This document shows, one piece after another, positions 41,920 to 50,625 of a stretch of 64,000 nucleotides of DNA (position 1 is its first letter; each line of letters opens with the position of its first letter). The translations under genes were made by a program, and so were the position numbers. This DNA is from CAZBAF01 sp964490245 (GTDB taxonomy: Bacteria; Patescibacteriota; Saccharimonadia; Saccharimonadales; JACDBH01), in contig CAZBAF010000002.1 in NCBI GenBank assembly GCA_964490245.1, positions 62,001 to 126,000 on the forward strand, given 5' to 3'. The notes under the pieces were generated by a model. It ran no database searches. It was not told where the DNA came from and saw only the letters and a list, made by a program, of their open reading frames with translations.

Positions 41920-43440
41920 ATGAGTACCACAAGCGAAAAAATCGGCCAGCTTATTTTTCAGGTGCGGCAGGAAAAGGGCCTGACTCAGGCCGAGTTTGCC
42001 AAGCGCCTGGGCACCTCGCAATCAGCCGTCAACCGCATAGAAAAGGGCGGCCAAAACCTGAGCATGGATATGCTGGGGCGCATCAGTGACGTTCTGAATA
42101 AGCAGATTATTTCTTTGGGCAGCAATGCTATCAACCTGCGTATTGAGGGCGGACATGAACTGAAGGGCGAAATTACCCTCAAGCGCAGCAAAAATGCCGC
42201 CGTTGCCCTGCTGTGTGCCAGCCTGCTTAATGCGGGCACGACCACCTTTAAATCCTTCCCGCGCATCGAGGAGGTATATCGGATTATCGAGGTGCTGGAA
42301 AGTATTGGCGTCAGGGTACGCTGGCTGGAAGGTAACGATCTGGAGATCAGACCGCCAAAAGATTTTGACCTGGCAAACATCAATAAACAGGCCGCCCGAA
42401 AAACCCGCAGCGTCCTGATGCTGCTGGGGTCGCTTATGCATGACCACCGGCGCTTTACCATTCCCTATGCCGGCGGTTGCAAGCTTGGCACGCGCACGGT
42501 CACGCCGCACCTGTTCGCACTTGAACAATTTGGCGTTGATGTGGTTGCCAAAACCGGTCAATACGCCGTCAGCGTCAAAAAGAAGCCCGCGGGTTATATT
42601 GTTCTGTACGAGGCCGGCAATACCGTAACCAATAATGCGCTCATGGCCGCCGCCCGCACCACCAGCGAAACCATTATTCAGGGCGCCAGCGCCGACTATA
42701 TGGTGCAGGATCTGTGTGCTTTCCTGAAGCGACTGGGCATAAAAATTGAAGGCGCCGGCTCGCCTGTATTGAGGGTCACCGGCGTAGAGCGCATCAAAAA
42801 GAACATCACCTTTGCGCCCACCGAAGACCCTATTGAGGCTATGATGTTTATTTCGGCTGCTGTTACCACCAACTCTAAGCTGACTATCCGCCGCGTGCCT
42901 ATCCGCTGGATCGGCCTGGAGCTGCACAAACTGAAGAAAATGGGCTTAAAATTTGATGTCAGCGACCCCTACCCGTCCGACAACGGTATTACCGAACTGG
43001 CCGATGTGACGATTCATAAACACAACCACAGTCTAAAGGCGCTGGCGGATAAACTACACCCCAACCTGTGGCCAGGCGTCAACCCGGACAACATCCCTTA
43101 TTTTGTGCCGATTTGCGCGGTTGCACAGGGACGGACACTGATTCATGATTGGATGTTCGAAAACCGGGCGATTTATTACACCGAACTGTCAAAAATCGGC
43201 GTCAATATAGAGCTGGCCGATCCCTACCGTGTTTATATCACCGGCCCCACCACCTTCCGGCACGGTGATGTGGTCTGCCCGCCGGCTCTGCGCCCCGCCA
43301 GCCTGCTATTGATTGGTATGCTGGCCGCCAACGGCACCTCTATGCTGCGCAATGTCTATACCATTAACCGCGGTTACGAGGATATCGCCGAGCGGCTTAA
43401 TTCGCTGGGTGCCAGGATTGAAGTCGTGCACACACTTTAG
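41920..43440 (+). CDS. murA: MurA enolpyruvyl transferase fused to an N-terminal XRE helix-turn-helix
   Basis: First committed step of peptidoglycan precursors: enolpyruvyl transfer to UDP-GlcNAc. Residues 1-65 are an XRE HTH (IGQLIFQVRQEKGLTQAEFA; TSQSAVNRIEKGGQNLS). Residues about 70-506 are MurA with ITLKRSKNAAVALL, the catalytic Cys187 in PYAGGCKLGTR, NNALMAAA, and the C-terminal RPASLLLIGMLAANG...RGYEDIAERLNSLGA. Ordinary MurA is about 420 aa, so the HTH is a true extra domain; no stop, frameshift or start lies between. The Cys at this place is the fosfomycin target in the family. Confidence 0.92.
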   Translation: MSTTSEKIGQLIFQVRQEKGLTQAEFAKRLGTSQSAVNRIEKGGQNLSMDMLGRISDVLNKQIISLGSNAINLRIEGGHELKGEITLKRSKNAAVALLCASLLNAGTTTFKSFPRIEEVYRIIEVLESIGVRVRWLEGNDLEIRPPKDFDLANINKQAARKTRSVLMLLGSLMHDHRRFTIPYAGGCKLGTRTVTPHLFALEQFGVDVVAKTGQYAVSVKKKPAGYIVLYEAGNTVTNNALMAAARTTSETIIQGASADYMVQDLCAFLKRLGIKIEGAGSPVLRVTGVERIKKNITFAPTEDPIEAMMFISAAVTTNSKLTIRRVPIRWIGLELHKLKKMGLKFDVSDPYPSDNGITELADVTIHKHNHSLKALADKLHPNLWPGVNPDNIPYFVPICAVAQGRTLIHDWMFENRAIYYTELSKIGVNIELADPYRVYITGPTTFRHGDVVCPPALRPASLLLIGMLAANGTSMLRNVYTINRGYEDIAERLNSLGARIEVVHTL

Positions 43441-43463
43441 CGACTCCTGCTAGAATAGGGGGC

Positions 43464-44267
43464 GTGGATACCTCATTACTCGATTCTATTACGAGCGTAG
43501 CGCAGGCTTTTCGCTCGGTACGGCCGCTGATTATGGCACGCGATGGCGCCGACACCACCTATAAAGCCGACGGCTCACCGGTTACCGCAATCGACATAGA
43601 GGCCGAACGACTTATTGCTAAGTACATACAGGACCGTCATCCGCACCTGCCGGTTTTTGGTGAAGAGGGCGGCTACAACGACGCCGAACTGCCGGAAACC
43701 TGCTGGCTGATTGACCCGCTCGATGGCACAAAAAGTTACCTTGAGGGCATTGCCGCTTTTACCAGCATGGGCGTGCTGATACATCGTAATCGGGCAGTCG
43801 CGAGCGTTATTTATGACCCGACCACAGACACTCTATTTAGCGCGCAAGCCGGCTCTGGCGCCTACAGGAACGGACAGCGCCTGAACCTGCGGGACATACC
43901 GCTGCCCAGACAGGTACTGTGCAAGCCGCAGGTCGTCGAACCGCTGGGCATGCTGCTGGAAAAACAGGGCATCAAAACCGACACTGCGCCAAGCGGTGCC
44001 GGATACGGCTTTGCTCTGGTGGCCGAGGGCATAACAGCCGCCCGTTTTCACCTGCACAGCGGCAGCAGCATCCATGACCATGCCCCCGGTGCACTGCTGG
44101 TACAGGAAGCCGGCGGCGATATTATTCCGATCATGGAGGATACTTACACTTTCCGGACGCGCAGCTTTGTGGCCTGTCACCCCGCCTTGACCGATTTTGT
44201 CCGTGCTAACCTGGCCCCCATAAAAGCGCTCGAAGATCCCGCGCAGGCACTAAGCCAGCCGCTCTAA
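43464..44267 (+). CDS. inositol monophosphatase family phosphatase
   Basis: A 267-aa Mg2+/Li+-type phosphatase. Metal motifs: FGEEGGYND, WLIDPLDGTKSYLEG (the DPLDGT signature) and SSIHDHAPGALLVQEAGG in place of the usual WD..AG. Could act on histidinol phosphate, inositol phosphate, fructose bisphosphate or 3'-phosphoadenosine phosphate; sequence alone does not decide. Start is GTG. The 3' end overlaps the convergent kinase-like gene by 18 bases. Confidence 0.88.
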   Translation: MDTSLLDSITSVAQAFRSVRPLIMARDGADTTYKADGSPVTAIDIEAERLIAKYIQDRHPHLPVFGEEGGYNDAELPETCWLIDPLDGTKSYLEGIAAFTSMGVLIHRNRAVASVIYDPTTDTLFSAQAGSGAYRNGQRLNLRDIPLPRQVLCKPQVVEPLGMLLEKQGIKTDTAPSGAGYGFALVAEGITAARFHLHSGSSIHDHAPGALLVQEAGGDIIPIMEDTYTFRTRSFVACHPALTDFVRANLAPIKALEDPAQALSQPL

Positions 44268-44831
44268 CGCTGCGACGATAGTTGCCACCGACTGCCTGAC
44301 ATCATCCGTGCCACTAACCCTTACCACTTCATACTTGGTATTAGCAAATGACTGATAATCATTAACAAAACGCGCAAAAGTAGTCTCGGACGGGCCGTGG
44401 CCGCCACTGCGTTTTCTTAGCTCTATGCGCTCTTTGGCAACAGCAGGATCTATACCAACCTCGGCAACCAGTATTGAGACAGCCGTCCCGTTCGCAGCTG
44501 CCTGAGCATGGAAATTGTAGACCATTTTATTAAAAATCTCTAAGTTGGTGAACGGCTGGTTCCAGATAATAACCTTGCGATCAGCAATACCCTGATATGC
44601 CTTCGCCCGCAAAAAACGATACAAATGAAGCGCCTTATCGACACCGGCTTTGGTAAGCTCCTCGGTGTGGGCACGATAATCAACGCTTTCCGTGTCAACA
44701 GCATCGGGGTCAAGCGCCACCACCTTATCAACGCCTATAGATTTTTGCAACTCCGTCGCAATGTATGATTTGCCGCTCCCGGGCAGTCCGCGCACCAGTA
44801 TGATCACCGGCTGGTCAGTTTGTTCGGACAC
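44250..44831 (-). CDS. P-loop kinase (AAA/zeta-toxin-like)
   Basis: A 193-aa nucleotide-binding protein with Walker A VRGLPGSGKSYIATEL and a later VIIWNQPFTNLEIFN and RIELRKRSGGHGPS segment, as in small zeta-toxin-like or polynucleotide-kinase-like families. GTG at 44831 is used because AAAGGAG lies 7 bases upstream. No partner antitoxin is seen. Substrate unknown. Confidence 0.75.
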   Translation of the reverse strand: MSEQTDQPVIILVRGLPGSGKSYIATELQKSIGVDKVVALDPDAVDTESVDYRAHTEELTKAGVDKALHLYRFLRAKAYQGIADRKVIIWNQPFTNLEIFNKMVYNFHAQAAANGTAVSILVAEVGIDPAVAKERIELRKRSGGHGPSETTFARFVNDYQSFANTKYEVVRVSGTDDVRQSVATIVAALERLA

Positions 44832-44957
44832 TTTGTTGCTCCTTTCTGCAATGGTAGTATATCTTGCCTGCAAAGACTACAATTTAAACGTCCCATGCCC
44901 TTCATTATGCTACACTTAGCACTAGACTTCGCTATTCAATAAAAAATCAGGAACAAC

Positions 44958-45971
44958 ATGTTTACATCCGACGAATTTATCCACGCAGTGACCAGAATAC
45001 TGCTTTTTGGTATATTTTCTTTTCTTGTGGCAATGGTACTTACACCGGTTTATACCCATTTTGCCTACAAATATAACTGGTGGCGCAAGCCGCGTATCCG
45101 TTCGGTAACCGGCGAGGAACTGTCAGTTATTAAAAAGCTGCGTATCAAGCGTACCGTGCCGCTTATGGCGGGGCTTATTATGGTTGGTGCTATTACGCTG
45201 ACCACCGTGCCCTTTAACCTGGAACGCTCACAAACCTGGCTGCCGCTGGCGGCGCTGCTGGGGGGCGGACTGGTCGGCTTGATCGATGACGTTATTAACA
45301 TTCGAGGCAAAGACGGCCTGCGCGCACCGCTTAAGTTTGCGTTGATTACTGCCGTGGCAGCTGTGGCGGCCTGGTGGTTCTACTATAAGCTGGGGTACAC
45401 CACGGTGCACATTCCGTTTTCGGGTGATTTGACACTTGGCTGGCTGCTGATCCCCTTGTTTACACTGGTGGTCGTCAGTACCAGCAATGCTGTTAATATC
45501 AGTGACGGCATGGACGGCCTGGCGGGCGGTCTGCTCATCAGTGCTTTTGGCGCCTTTGGCATTATTGCCGCGCTGCAGGGCAATTTTGGTATAGCCGGAT
45601 TCTGCATAACTGTTGCCGGCACGCTGCTGGCTTATGTCTGGTTTAATATACCGCCGGCACGCTTCTTTATGGGCGATATCGGATCTTTTTCTTTAGGTAC
45701 CGCCTTAGGGGTTGTCGCCATGCTGACCGACACGCTCTTCTTGCTGCCGCTGATTGCCCTGGTTTTTGTAGCCGAGGCGGGCTCAAGCCTGCTGCAAATT
45801 CTGTCAAAAAAGTTTCTGCACAGAAGAATTTTTATCGCTGCGCCGATTCATCACCACTTTGAAGCCTCCGGCTGGCCAAAAACCAAAGTCACTATGCGTT
45901 TTTGGGTCTTAGGCCAGGTATGCGCGGCTTTAGGTGTGGTTCTGGCCCTCATTGGCGGCCATATCAACTAA
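44958..45971 (+). CDS. mraY: phospho-N-acetylmuramoyl-pentapeptide transferase
   Basis: Membrane enzyme making lipid I from UDP-MurNAc-pentapeptide and undecaprenyl phosphate. About ten transmembrane helices. Signature sites: LVGLIDDVINIRGKDGL (Asp-Asp), SNAVNISDGMDGLAGG, FFMGDIGSFSLG and APIHHHFEASGW (the HHH loop that distinguishes MraY from WecA). 337 aa is typical. Position next to murA-type genes fits the pathway. Confidence 0.92.
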   Translation: MFTSDEFIHAVTRILLFGIFSFLVAMVLTPVYTHFAYKYNWWRKPRIRSVTGEELSVIKKLRIKRTVPLMAGLIMVGAITLTTVPFNLERSQTWLPLAALLGGGLVGLIDDVINIRGKDGLRAPLKFALITAVAAVAAWWFYYKLGYTTVHIPFSGDLTLGWLLIPLFTLVVVSTSNAVNISDGMDGLAGGLLISAFGAFGIIAALQGNFGIAGFCITVAGTLLAYVWFNIPPARFFMGDIGSFSLGTALGVVAMLTDTLFLLPLIALVFVAEAGSSLLQILSKKFLHRRIFIAAPIHHHFEASGWPKTKVTMRFWVLGQVCAALGVVLALIGGHIN

Positions 45972-45976
45972 ATCGT

Positions 45977-46090
45977 CTACTGCAGCAGGTCAGTAAAATT
46001 AGCGTCAATGCTGTGCTGTGCCCATACCAGATAGCCAATCGCCAGAGCTATCAGCACCAAAAGCAGCAATGTTCGATGCCACTCTTTCAT
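45977..46090 (-). CDS. 37-aa membrane peptide coupled to sortase
   Basis: A short ORF whose ATG overlaps the sortase TGA (ATGA). It reads MKEWHRTLLLLVLIALAIGY then LVWAQHSIDANFTDLLQ: a single transmembrane helix with a positive N-terminus. It is below the usual ORF cut-off, but the coupling argues that it is translated. Possibly a helper of the sortase. Confidence 0.5.
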   Translation of the reverse strand: MKEWHRTLLLLVLIALAIGYLVWAQHSIDANFTDLLQ

Positions 46091-46698
46091 CGCGACTCCT
46101 CCTGTATACGCGCCGGCACCGCCCGGATAACCAGCCTGTCTTTAGGGTTCCATAGCGGGGTGCAGGTATAGAGTGTTAGCAGCTCGGTCTGGCTGGGGTT
46201 CTCTATTTCAACCTGATCGGCACGCACCACAAAACTCTCGGTGACCGTATACTCAAACCGCTCTCCCTCCCAGTGCAGCACAACAGGATCGCCGATTTTT
46301 AATTTATCGAGATGGTAAAAGACACCGTCGTTATTGTATCCAAACCTGTGCCCCACCAGAACCGTGTTGCTGCCGCTGCCCGGCGTTGAGGTATTGCCGC
46401 GCCGTACCACGCCCTTGCGCAGTGCCTCAGCACCGCCCTCATGAATCAGCTGGTTCAGACCCAGTCCAGGAATAAACAGACGATTATCGCGCACCTCCTG
46501 TGCGGCGACGGCAGCTACTTTTTGGTCGTTACCGGTCCAACGCTTAAGGGGCGTCTCCTGGGTGACCCACCAGTTTGCCTGCGGCAAAAGCGGCGCAATA
46601 ATTATGTATAACCCCAAACCGACCGCCACGAGCGTCAGAAAATGATTAAACAGCCGCAAGCGGCCGATTCTGTTTATGCGTTCCTTCAGGGGTATCAT
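46087..46698 (-). CDS. sortase (class D/E-like transpeptidase)
   Basis: Cleaves LPxTG-type signals and attaches surface proteins to the cell wall. One N-terminal transmembrane helix (about residues 20-40) is followed by the sortase fold: FIPGLGLNQLIHEGG, catalytic His in TVLVGHRFGYNN, catalytic Cys in LLTLYTCTPLWNPKDRLVIRA and Arg in the same block. It is divergent from the adhesin at 46.9 kb. The likely substrates are the LADTG adhesin and the LPNTG protein at 19.6 kb. Confidence 0.92.
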   Translation of the reverse strand: MIPLKERINRIGRLRLFNHFLTLVAVGLGLYIIIAPLLPQANWWVTQETPLKRWTGNDQKVAAVAAQEVRDNRLFIPGLGLNQLIHEGGAEALRKGVVRRGNTSTPGSGSNTVLVGHRFGYNNDGVFYHLDKLKIGDPVVLHWEGERFEYTVTESFVVRADQVEIENPSQTELLTLYTCTPLWNPKDRLVIRAVPARIQEESR

Positions 46699-46867
46699 CT
46701 GTATATGATGGTATCATGCCGGGCGCTAAGGCTGTGTCTTGCTATTTTGTAAAAGTGTTGTTTTTTGACAAAAAAGGCGTACGATTAGTCATTAGAAAGA
46801 GGTGGCGAACTTTTGGAGGACTCTTAAACGTAAAACGCGCGCCTTTAGTGCGCTGCTAGGAGGTACT

Positions 46868-49800
46868 ATGCGAACACGCATTCATAAACTGTTAAGTTCC
46901 GTCAAGAATTTCACTGCCATTGCCTTGCTGCTGGCCGTACAGGCTCTTCCGCTTGGTACGTTCTGGAACAACAGTGCCTCCGCAGAGGGTCACAACCCTC
47001 CAACACCCACCTACACAGAGCAATGGGATCAAAGAGGCAAGGATTCCCTGGCCTGCAATAAAGCCGGCGACGGGCCGCGTGACGCAGATACCGGCTGGAT
47101 TCACTGGGTCTTCAGCACAAAAGGCGCCTCTACCGATGCCGATCTCACGCTGGGCGGTTCTGGCAGCGGAGTATACAGCCCTGCAGAACCTTTGAGTGCA
47201 AATGTCTGGCATTTCTTTACGCCGTTTTCTGACCTCGACACACTGACCGCAACTACCCATCTATATGGCGGCGCTAAGGGGCCGGGCGGCGGCTTGGTGA
47301 TTTCTGACTATTGCCCCGGAAAAGTTAAAGAAGACAAAGGCAAAATCAAAGTTGATAAAAAAGTGGATCTCGGTAATGGCTATATAGACGACAGCCCAAG
47401 CCAGTATGGTTTTCTGTGGGGACTGGATGCTGAAACGCCTGAGCGTGCAATGGGCACCACTGCCACCGATGTGCCGGTAGGTAATCACAAGATTACCGAG
47501 AATACGATTGACAGCTATGAATTTACCGGCTGGTACCTTAGCAATAGCACCAAAAACAGCTGCACAAACCCGAAAGGCACCACGCTGCCTGCCACGGTAG
47601 GCGTAAATAAAAATCAAACACGGCATGTTACCCTTTGCAATCGCAAAATCAAGACTCCGCCGACTACAATCATTGTTGATAAGCAGGTGATAAACAATAA
47701 TGGCGGCACCGCCAAAGACACCGACTGGGATCTGTTTGTTAACCAGACTAAAGTAGAAGACAACAAGCCAACCGAATTCCCTGGCAATCAGACATATACT
47801 GTCAGCGAAGCAAACGGCCCCAAAGGTTATGAGCAAAAAAGCCTCACCTGCTACGACATAACACGCGGCCAGCCTAAGCAAGTCAATCACCCATTCACCG
47901 CTAAAGCCGGATCCACTTACCGATGCAAGATTGTCAATGACGATAAGCCCGGCAAGCTTGTGCTGATTAAGCGCGTCATTAATGAAGCGGGCGGCAAAGC
48001 ATCGCAGGATAAATGGACACTAAAAGCAGAAGGCTTGACGCAGGGCGCTACAGCTCGGGTATCGGGCAAGGATACGACCACTGATCAGAATACCGGCTTT
48101 ACCGCCGTGGTGAATGCCGGCACCTACAAGGTCAGCGAGCACGGCGGCCCCAATGGTTACAAGCAAATCAGCCTGAAGTGCGGCTCTGACGTTAACAGCC
48201 TGCATAATACAGTTAACAGCAAGGTAACGGTTGCAAACGGCCAAACAAAGGTCTGTGTCTTTGTGAATAAAGATAAAGCTCCGCAATTGACTGTCATCAA
48301 AAAAGTCGAAAACAACTGGGGCGGGACGCTTGCTGTTAAAGATTTCACCCTGAAAGTCGGCGATCTTACCGTAGAGAGCGGCGTCACCAAAAGCCTCTCT
48401 GCCGGCTGGTATGTCATCAGCGAAAGCCAGCAACCAGGCTACGAACTGGAAAAGGCCTGGGGTGACTGCAAACTTATCAACGGCAAGCTGATGGTCGAGC
48501 TTAAGCCGGGTAAGTCGTATGATTGCTACCTTAAAAACGTTGACAAGCCAGGCACCATAACCGTGCACAAAAAAGTCATAAACGACAACGGCGGCACCAA
48601 AAAGTCACGACAGTTTGATCTGAATATTGGCAACAAAAAAGACGTTGACCACGGCAAAGCCCATAGGCTTAAGGCCGGCCAATACCGCATCTGGGAAGAT
48701 AGCGTGGATGGCTACGCGCTGAAGCACATCAAGTGTTACGTCCGCACCGAAAAATGGGCAAAAGAAAAGGATTTGCTTGAGGGCAAAACCCGTGGCTGGG
48801 ATTATGTACAGCCAGACAAAACTTACCAGGACCGCACAATTAAAATAAAGCTGGCTCTGGATCAGGACATTGTCTGCATTGTCACCAACGACGACCTGCC
48901 GCCGCGCGTAACGGTCAAAAAAGTCACTCATCCCGGCAAGACCAATCAGAAGTTTTACTTTGAGCTGGAGCAAAAGAAGCCAGCCGGCGATAAACAGTTC
49001 TGGCTAAGCGGCGGCGATTCCAAAACCTTTGAGGATCAGCTAAAGGCCGGCGAGATCACCGTAAGCGAGAAAAGCATCCCGGATGGATGGGTGCTTAGCG
49101 AGGCTTACTGTAAAGTCAAAACACGCAGTGGCTGGAAGCCGGCATCACAGAACACAACCTTTACTGCCGAAAACGGCAAAGAATACCTCTGCGTATTCGT
49201 CAATGACAGAAACGGCGGTGTCTCGGGACATAAATTTGAGGATAAAAACGGCGATGGCAGCTGGGATAAAACAACCGAGCCAACGCTCCGCAATTGGACC
49301 ATCGAACTATACAAAAAGACCTGCGCAGCAGCACCAACAGGTGCCGGACAGTCATTACTGCCTTTGCTCACTTTTGAGAACTCGCCTACAGTCAACGCAC
49401 AGGCAGCAGATTGCGGGTACGATGCCCAACCCCTGCGCACAACTGTAACCGACACTAGCGGCGCTTACCGGTTCGATAATCTTGACTACGGCTGGTATAA
49501 AATCTGCGAAGTACAGCAGGCCGGCTGGACACAAACCACCAAAGACTGTCATGAGGTAGAGCTGGGCCGTCAAAGCCGGGAACACGGCAATCTGGACTTT
49601 GGCAACTTCCAGCACGGACGGATCAGCGGCTATAAGTTCCATGACGTTAACGGCAATGGATCGCATGAACAGGACGAGGAAAAGCTGCAGGGCTGGGAAA
49701 TCACCCTCTACCTGCTTGATTGCAGCCAGGCAACTGGTAACGTATCACTGCTGATGAGCCTCAACACCTCAAGCGATGATGACCAAACGTGCACAGACAA

Positions 49801-50134
49801 GACCAAGCTTGCCAGCACGCTGACAGACCAAAGCGGCGCCTATGCGTTCAACGACCTTAAAAAGGGCACCTACCTTGTCTGCGAGACACAGCGGGATGGC
49901 TGGACACGCACCTTCCCCGACACATCCGATTGCCACAAGGTCGCCATTGATGAGTCGTGCAAGCAGGTTGAGGCTAACTTTGGCAATGCCCCAACCCAGC
50001 CGGGCGAGGTGCTGACCGAAAACACCCTTGCCGACACCGGCACGCCTCCGCTGCTCGGTATCGTACTGGGTATTGTCATACTTGCAAGCACGATTATCGC
50101 AGCCCGGTTAACCGGCCGCCGGATAGAAGCCTAA
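46868..50134 (+). CDS. large repeat-rich LADTG-anchored adhesin
   Basis: A 1,088-aa surface protein. ATG 46868 follows AGGAGG; the signal peptide ends near ASAEG. After a unique N-domain come six Ig-like repeats that each start like TIIVDKQVINNNGGTAKD, KLVLIKRVINEAGG or TITVHKKVINDNGG, each with a YxVSE/VSEx block and a conserved Cys pair (SpaA/prealbumin-like). Two SdrD-like B repeats follow (GHKFEDKNGDGSWDK; GYKFHDVNGNGSHEQ), with Ca-binding DxNxDG loops. It ends LADTG, hydrophobic helix, RLTGRRIEA. Probable role: attachment to the host cell; inferred. Confidence 0.9.
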   Translation: MRTRIHKLLSSVKNFTAIALLLAVQALPLGTFWNNSASAEGHNPPTPTYTEQWDQRGKDSLACNKAGDGPRDADTGWIHWVFSTKGASTDADLTLGGSGSGVYSPAEPLSANVWHFFTPFSDLDTLTATTHLYGGAKGPGGGLVISDYCPGKVKEDKGKIKVDKKVDLGNGYIDDSPSQYGFLWGLDAETPERAMGTTATDVPVGNHKITENTIDSYEFTGWYLSNSTKNSCTNPKGTTLPATVGVNKNQTRHVTLCNRKIKTPPTTIIVDKQVINNNGGTAKDTDWDLFVNQTKVEDNKPTEFPGNQTYTVSEANGPKGYEQKSLTCYDITRGQPKQVNHPFTAKAGSTYRCKIVNDDKPGKLVLIKRVINEAGGKASQDKWTLKAEGLTQGATARVSGKDTTTDQNTGFTAVVNAGTYKVSEHGGPNGYKQISLKCGSDVNSLHNTVNSKVTVANGQTKVCVFVNKDKAPQLTVIKKVENNWGGTLAVKDFTLKVGDLTVESGVTKSLSAGWYVISESQQPGYELEKAWGDCKLINGKLMVELKPGKSYDCYLKNVDKPGTITVHKKVINDNGGTKKSRQFDLNIGNKKDVDHGKAHRLKAGQYRIWEDSVDGYALKHIKCYVRTEKWAKEKDLLEGKTRGWDYVQPDKTYQDRTIKIKLALDQDIVCIVTNDDLPPRVTVKKVTHPGKTNQKFYFELEQKKPAGDKQFWLSGGDSKTFEDQLKAGEITVSEKSIPDGWVLSEAYCKVKTRSGWKPASQNTTFTAENGKEYLCVFVNDRNGGVSGHKFEDKNGDGSWDKTTEPTLRNWTIELYKKTCAAAPTGAGQSLLPLLTFENSPTVNAQAADCGYDAQPLRTTVTDTSGAYRFDNLDYGWYKICEVQQAGWTQTTKDCHEVELGRQSREHGNLDFGNFQHGRISGYKFHDVNGNGSHEQDEEKLQGWEITLYLLDCSQATGNVSLLMSLNTSSDDDQTCTDKTKLASTLTDQSGAYAFNDLKKGTYLVCETQRDGWTRTFPDTSDCHKVAIDESCKQVEANFGNAPTQPGEVLTENTLADTGTPPLLGIVLGIVILASTIIAARLTGRRIEA

Positions 50135-50151
50135 AGCCTGAAGTTCAGATA

Positions 50152-50184
50152 GAAATAAGCCCTCTAACCGGGCTTATTTCTTTT
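50152..50184 (+). terminator. terminator after the adhesin gene
   Basis: AAATAAGCCC-TCTAAC-GGGCTTATTT followed by CTTTT, about 20 bases after the stop. Confidence 0.8.
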
Positions 50185-50218
50185 CGGCTGACAAACTGCT
50201 ATAATCACCTCTGTTTAA

Positions 50219-50376
50219 GCGGGTGTAGTACAACGGTTAGTATGCAAGTTTTCCAAACTTGAGACGGGGTGAGGGCTGCCAGTGGCAGTCCGCAAGGGAA
50301 CCTTCCGATGAAAACTTGTTTTCAATCGTGAAGTTCCGGGCCTGCCGAAGGTAGGTCGATTCCGGAAGCGAACCCA
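50219..50376 (+). repeat. partial tRNA-Gly copy interrupted by a family A element
   Basis: The first 51 bases are identical to tRNA-Gly(TCC) up to ACGGGG in the T-stem. The family A core follows (50270-50355): TGAG, CTGCCAGTGGCAG hairpin, CGCAAGGGAACC, TGAAAACTTGTTTTCA hairpin, GAAGTTCCGGGCC. It then continues TCGATTCCGGAAGCGAACCC, a T-loop fragment and its inverse. The complete tRNA-Gly starts 18 bases later. The exactness of the first 51 bases suggests a recent duplication. Confidence 0.7.
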
Positions 50377-50393
50377 TTAACAATCAATTTTAT

Positions 50394-50468
50394 GCGGGTG
50401 TAGTACAACGGTTAGTATGCAAGTTTTCCAAACTTGAGACGGGGGTTCGATTCCCCCCACCCGCACCA
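50394..50468 (+). tRNA. tRNA-Gly(TCC)
   Basis: GCGGGTG pairs with CACCCGC, the anticodon loop TTTCCAA between CAAGT and ACTTG gives TCC, the T-arm is GGGGG-TTCGATT-CCCCC, and CCA is encoded. Confidence 0.95.
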
Positions 50469-50537
50469 AGTCGGACCCCAGTCCGACACCCCTATGCCAG
50501 GCAGTGACTCTGCAAGCTCATTATTAAGCAGACATAC

Positions 50538-50614
50538 GCCTCCGTAGCTCAGTGGATTAGAGCAGCGGGCTTCTATCCCGCGTGTCGCAGGTTCGAGTCC
50601 TGCCGGAGGTACCA
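50538..50614 (+). tRNA. tRNA-Arg(TCT)
   Basis: GCCTCCG pairs with CGGAGGT, the anticodon loop CTTCTAT between GCGGG and CCCGC gives TCT, and CCA is encoded. The SDR gene starts 12 bases after it. Confidence 0.94.
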
Positions 50615-50625
50615 TTTAGATTGCT

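Noticed and set aside
44250..44831. Zeta toxin of a toxin-antitoxin pair
   Set aside because: Walker A and general layout fit, but no small antitoxin gene is adjacent, so it is kept as a P-loop kinase.
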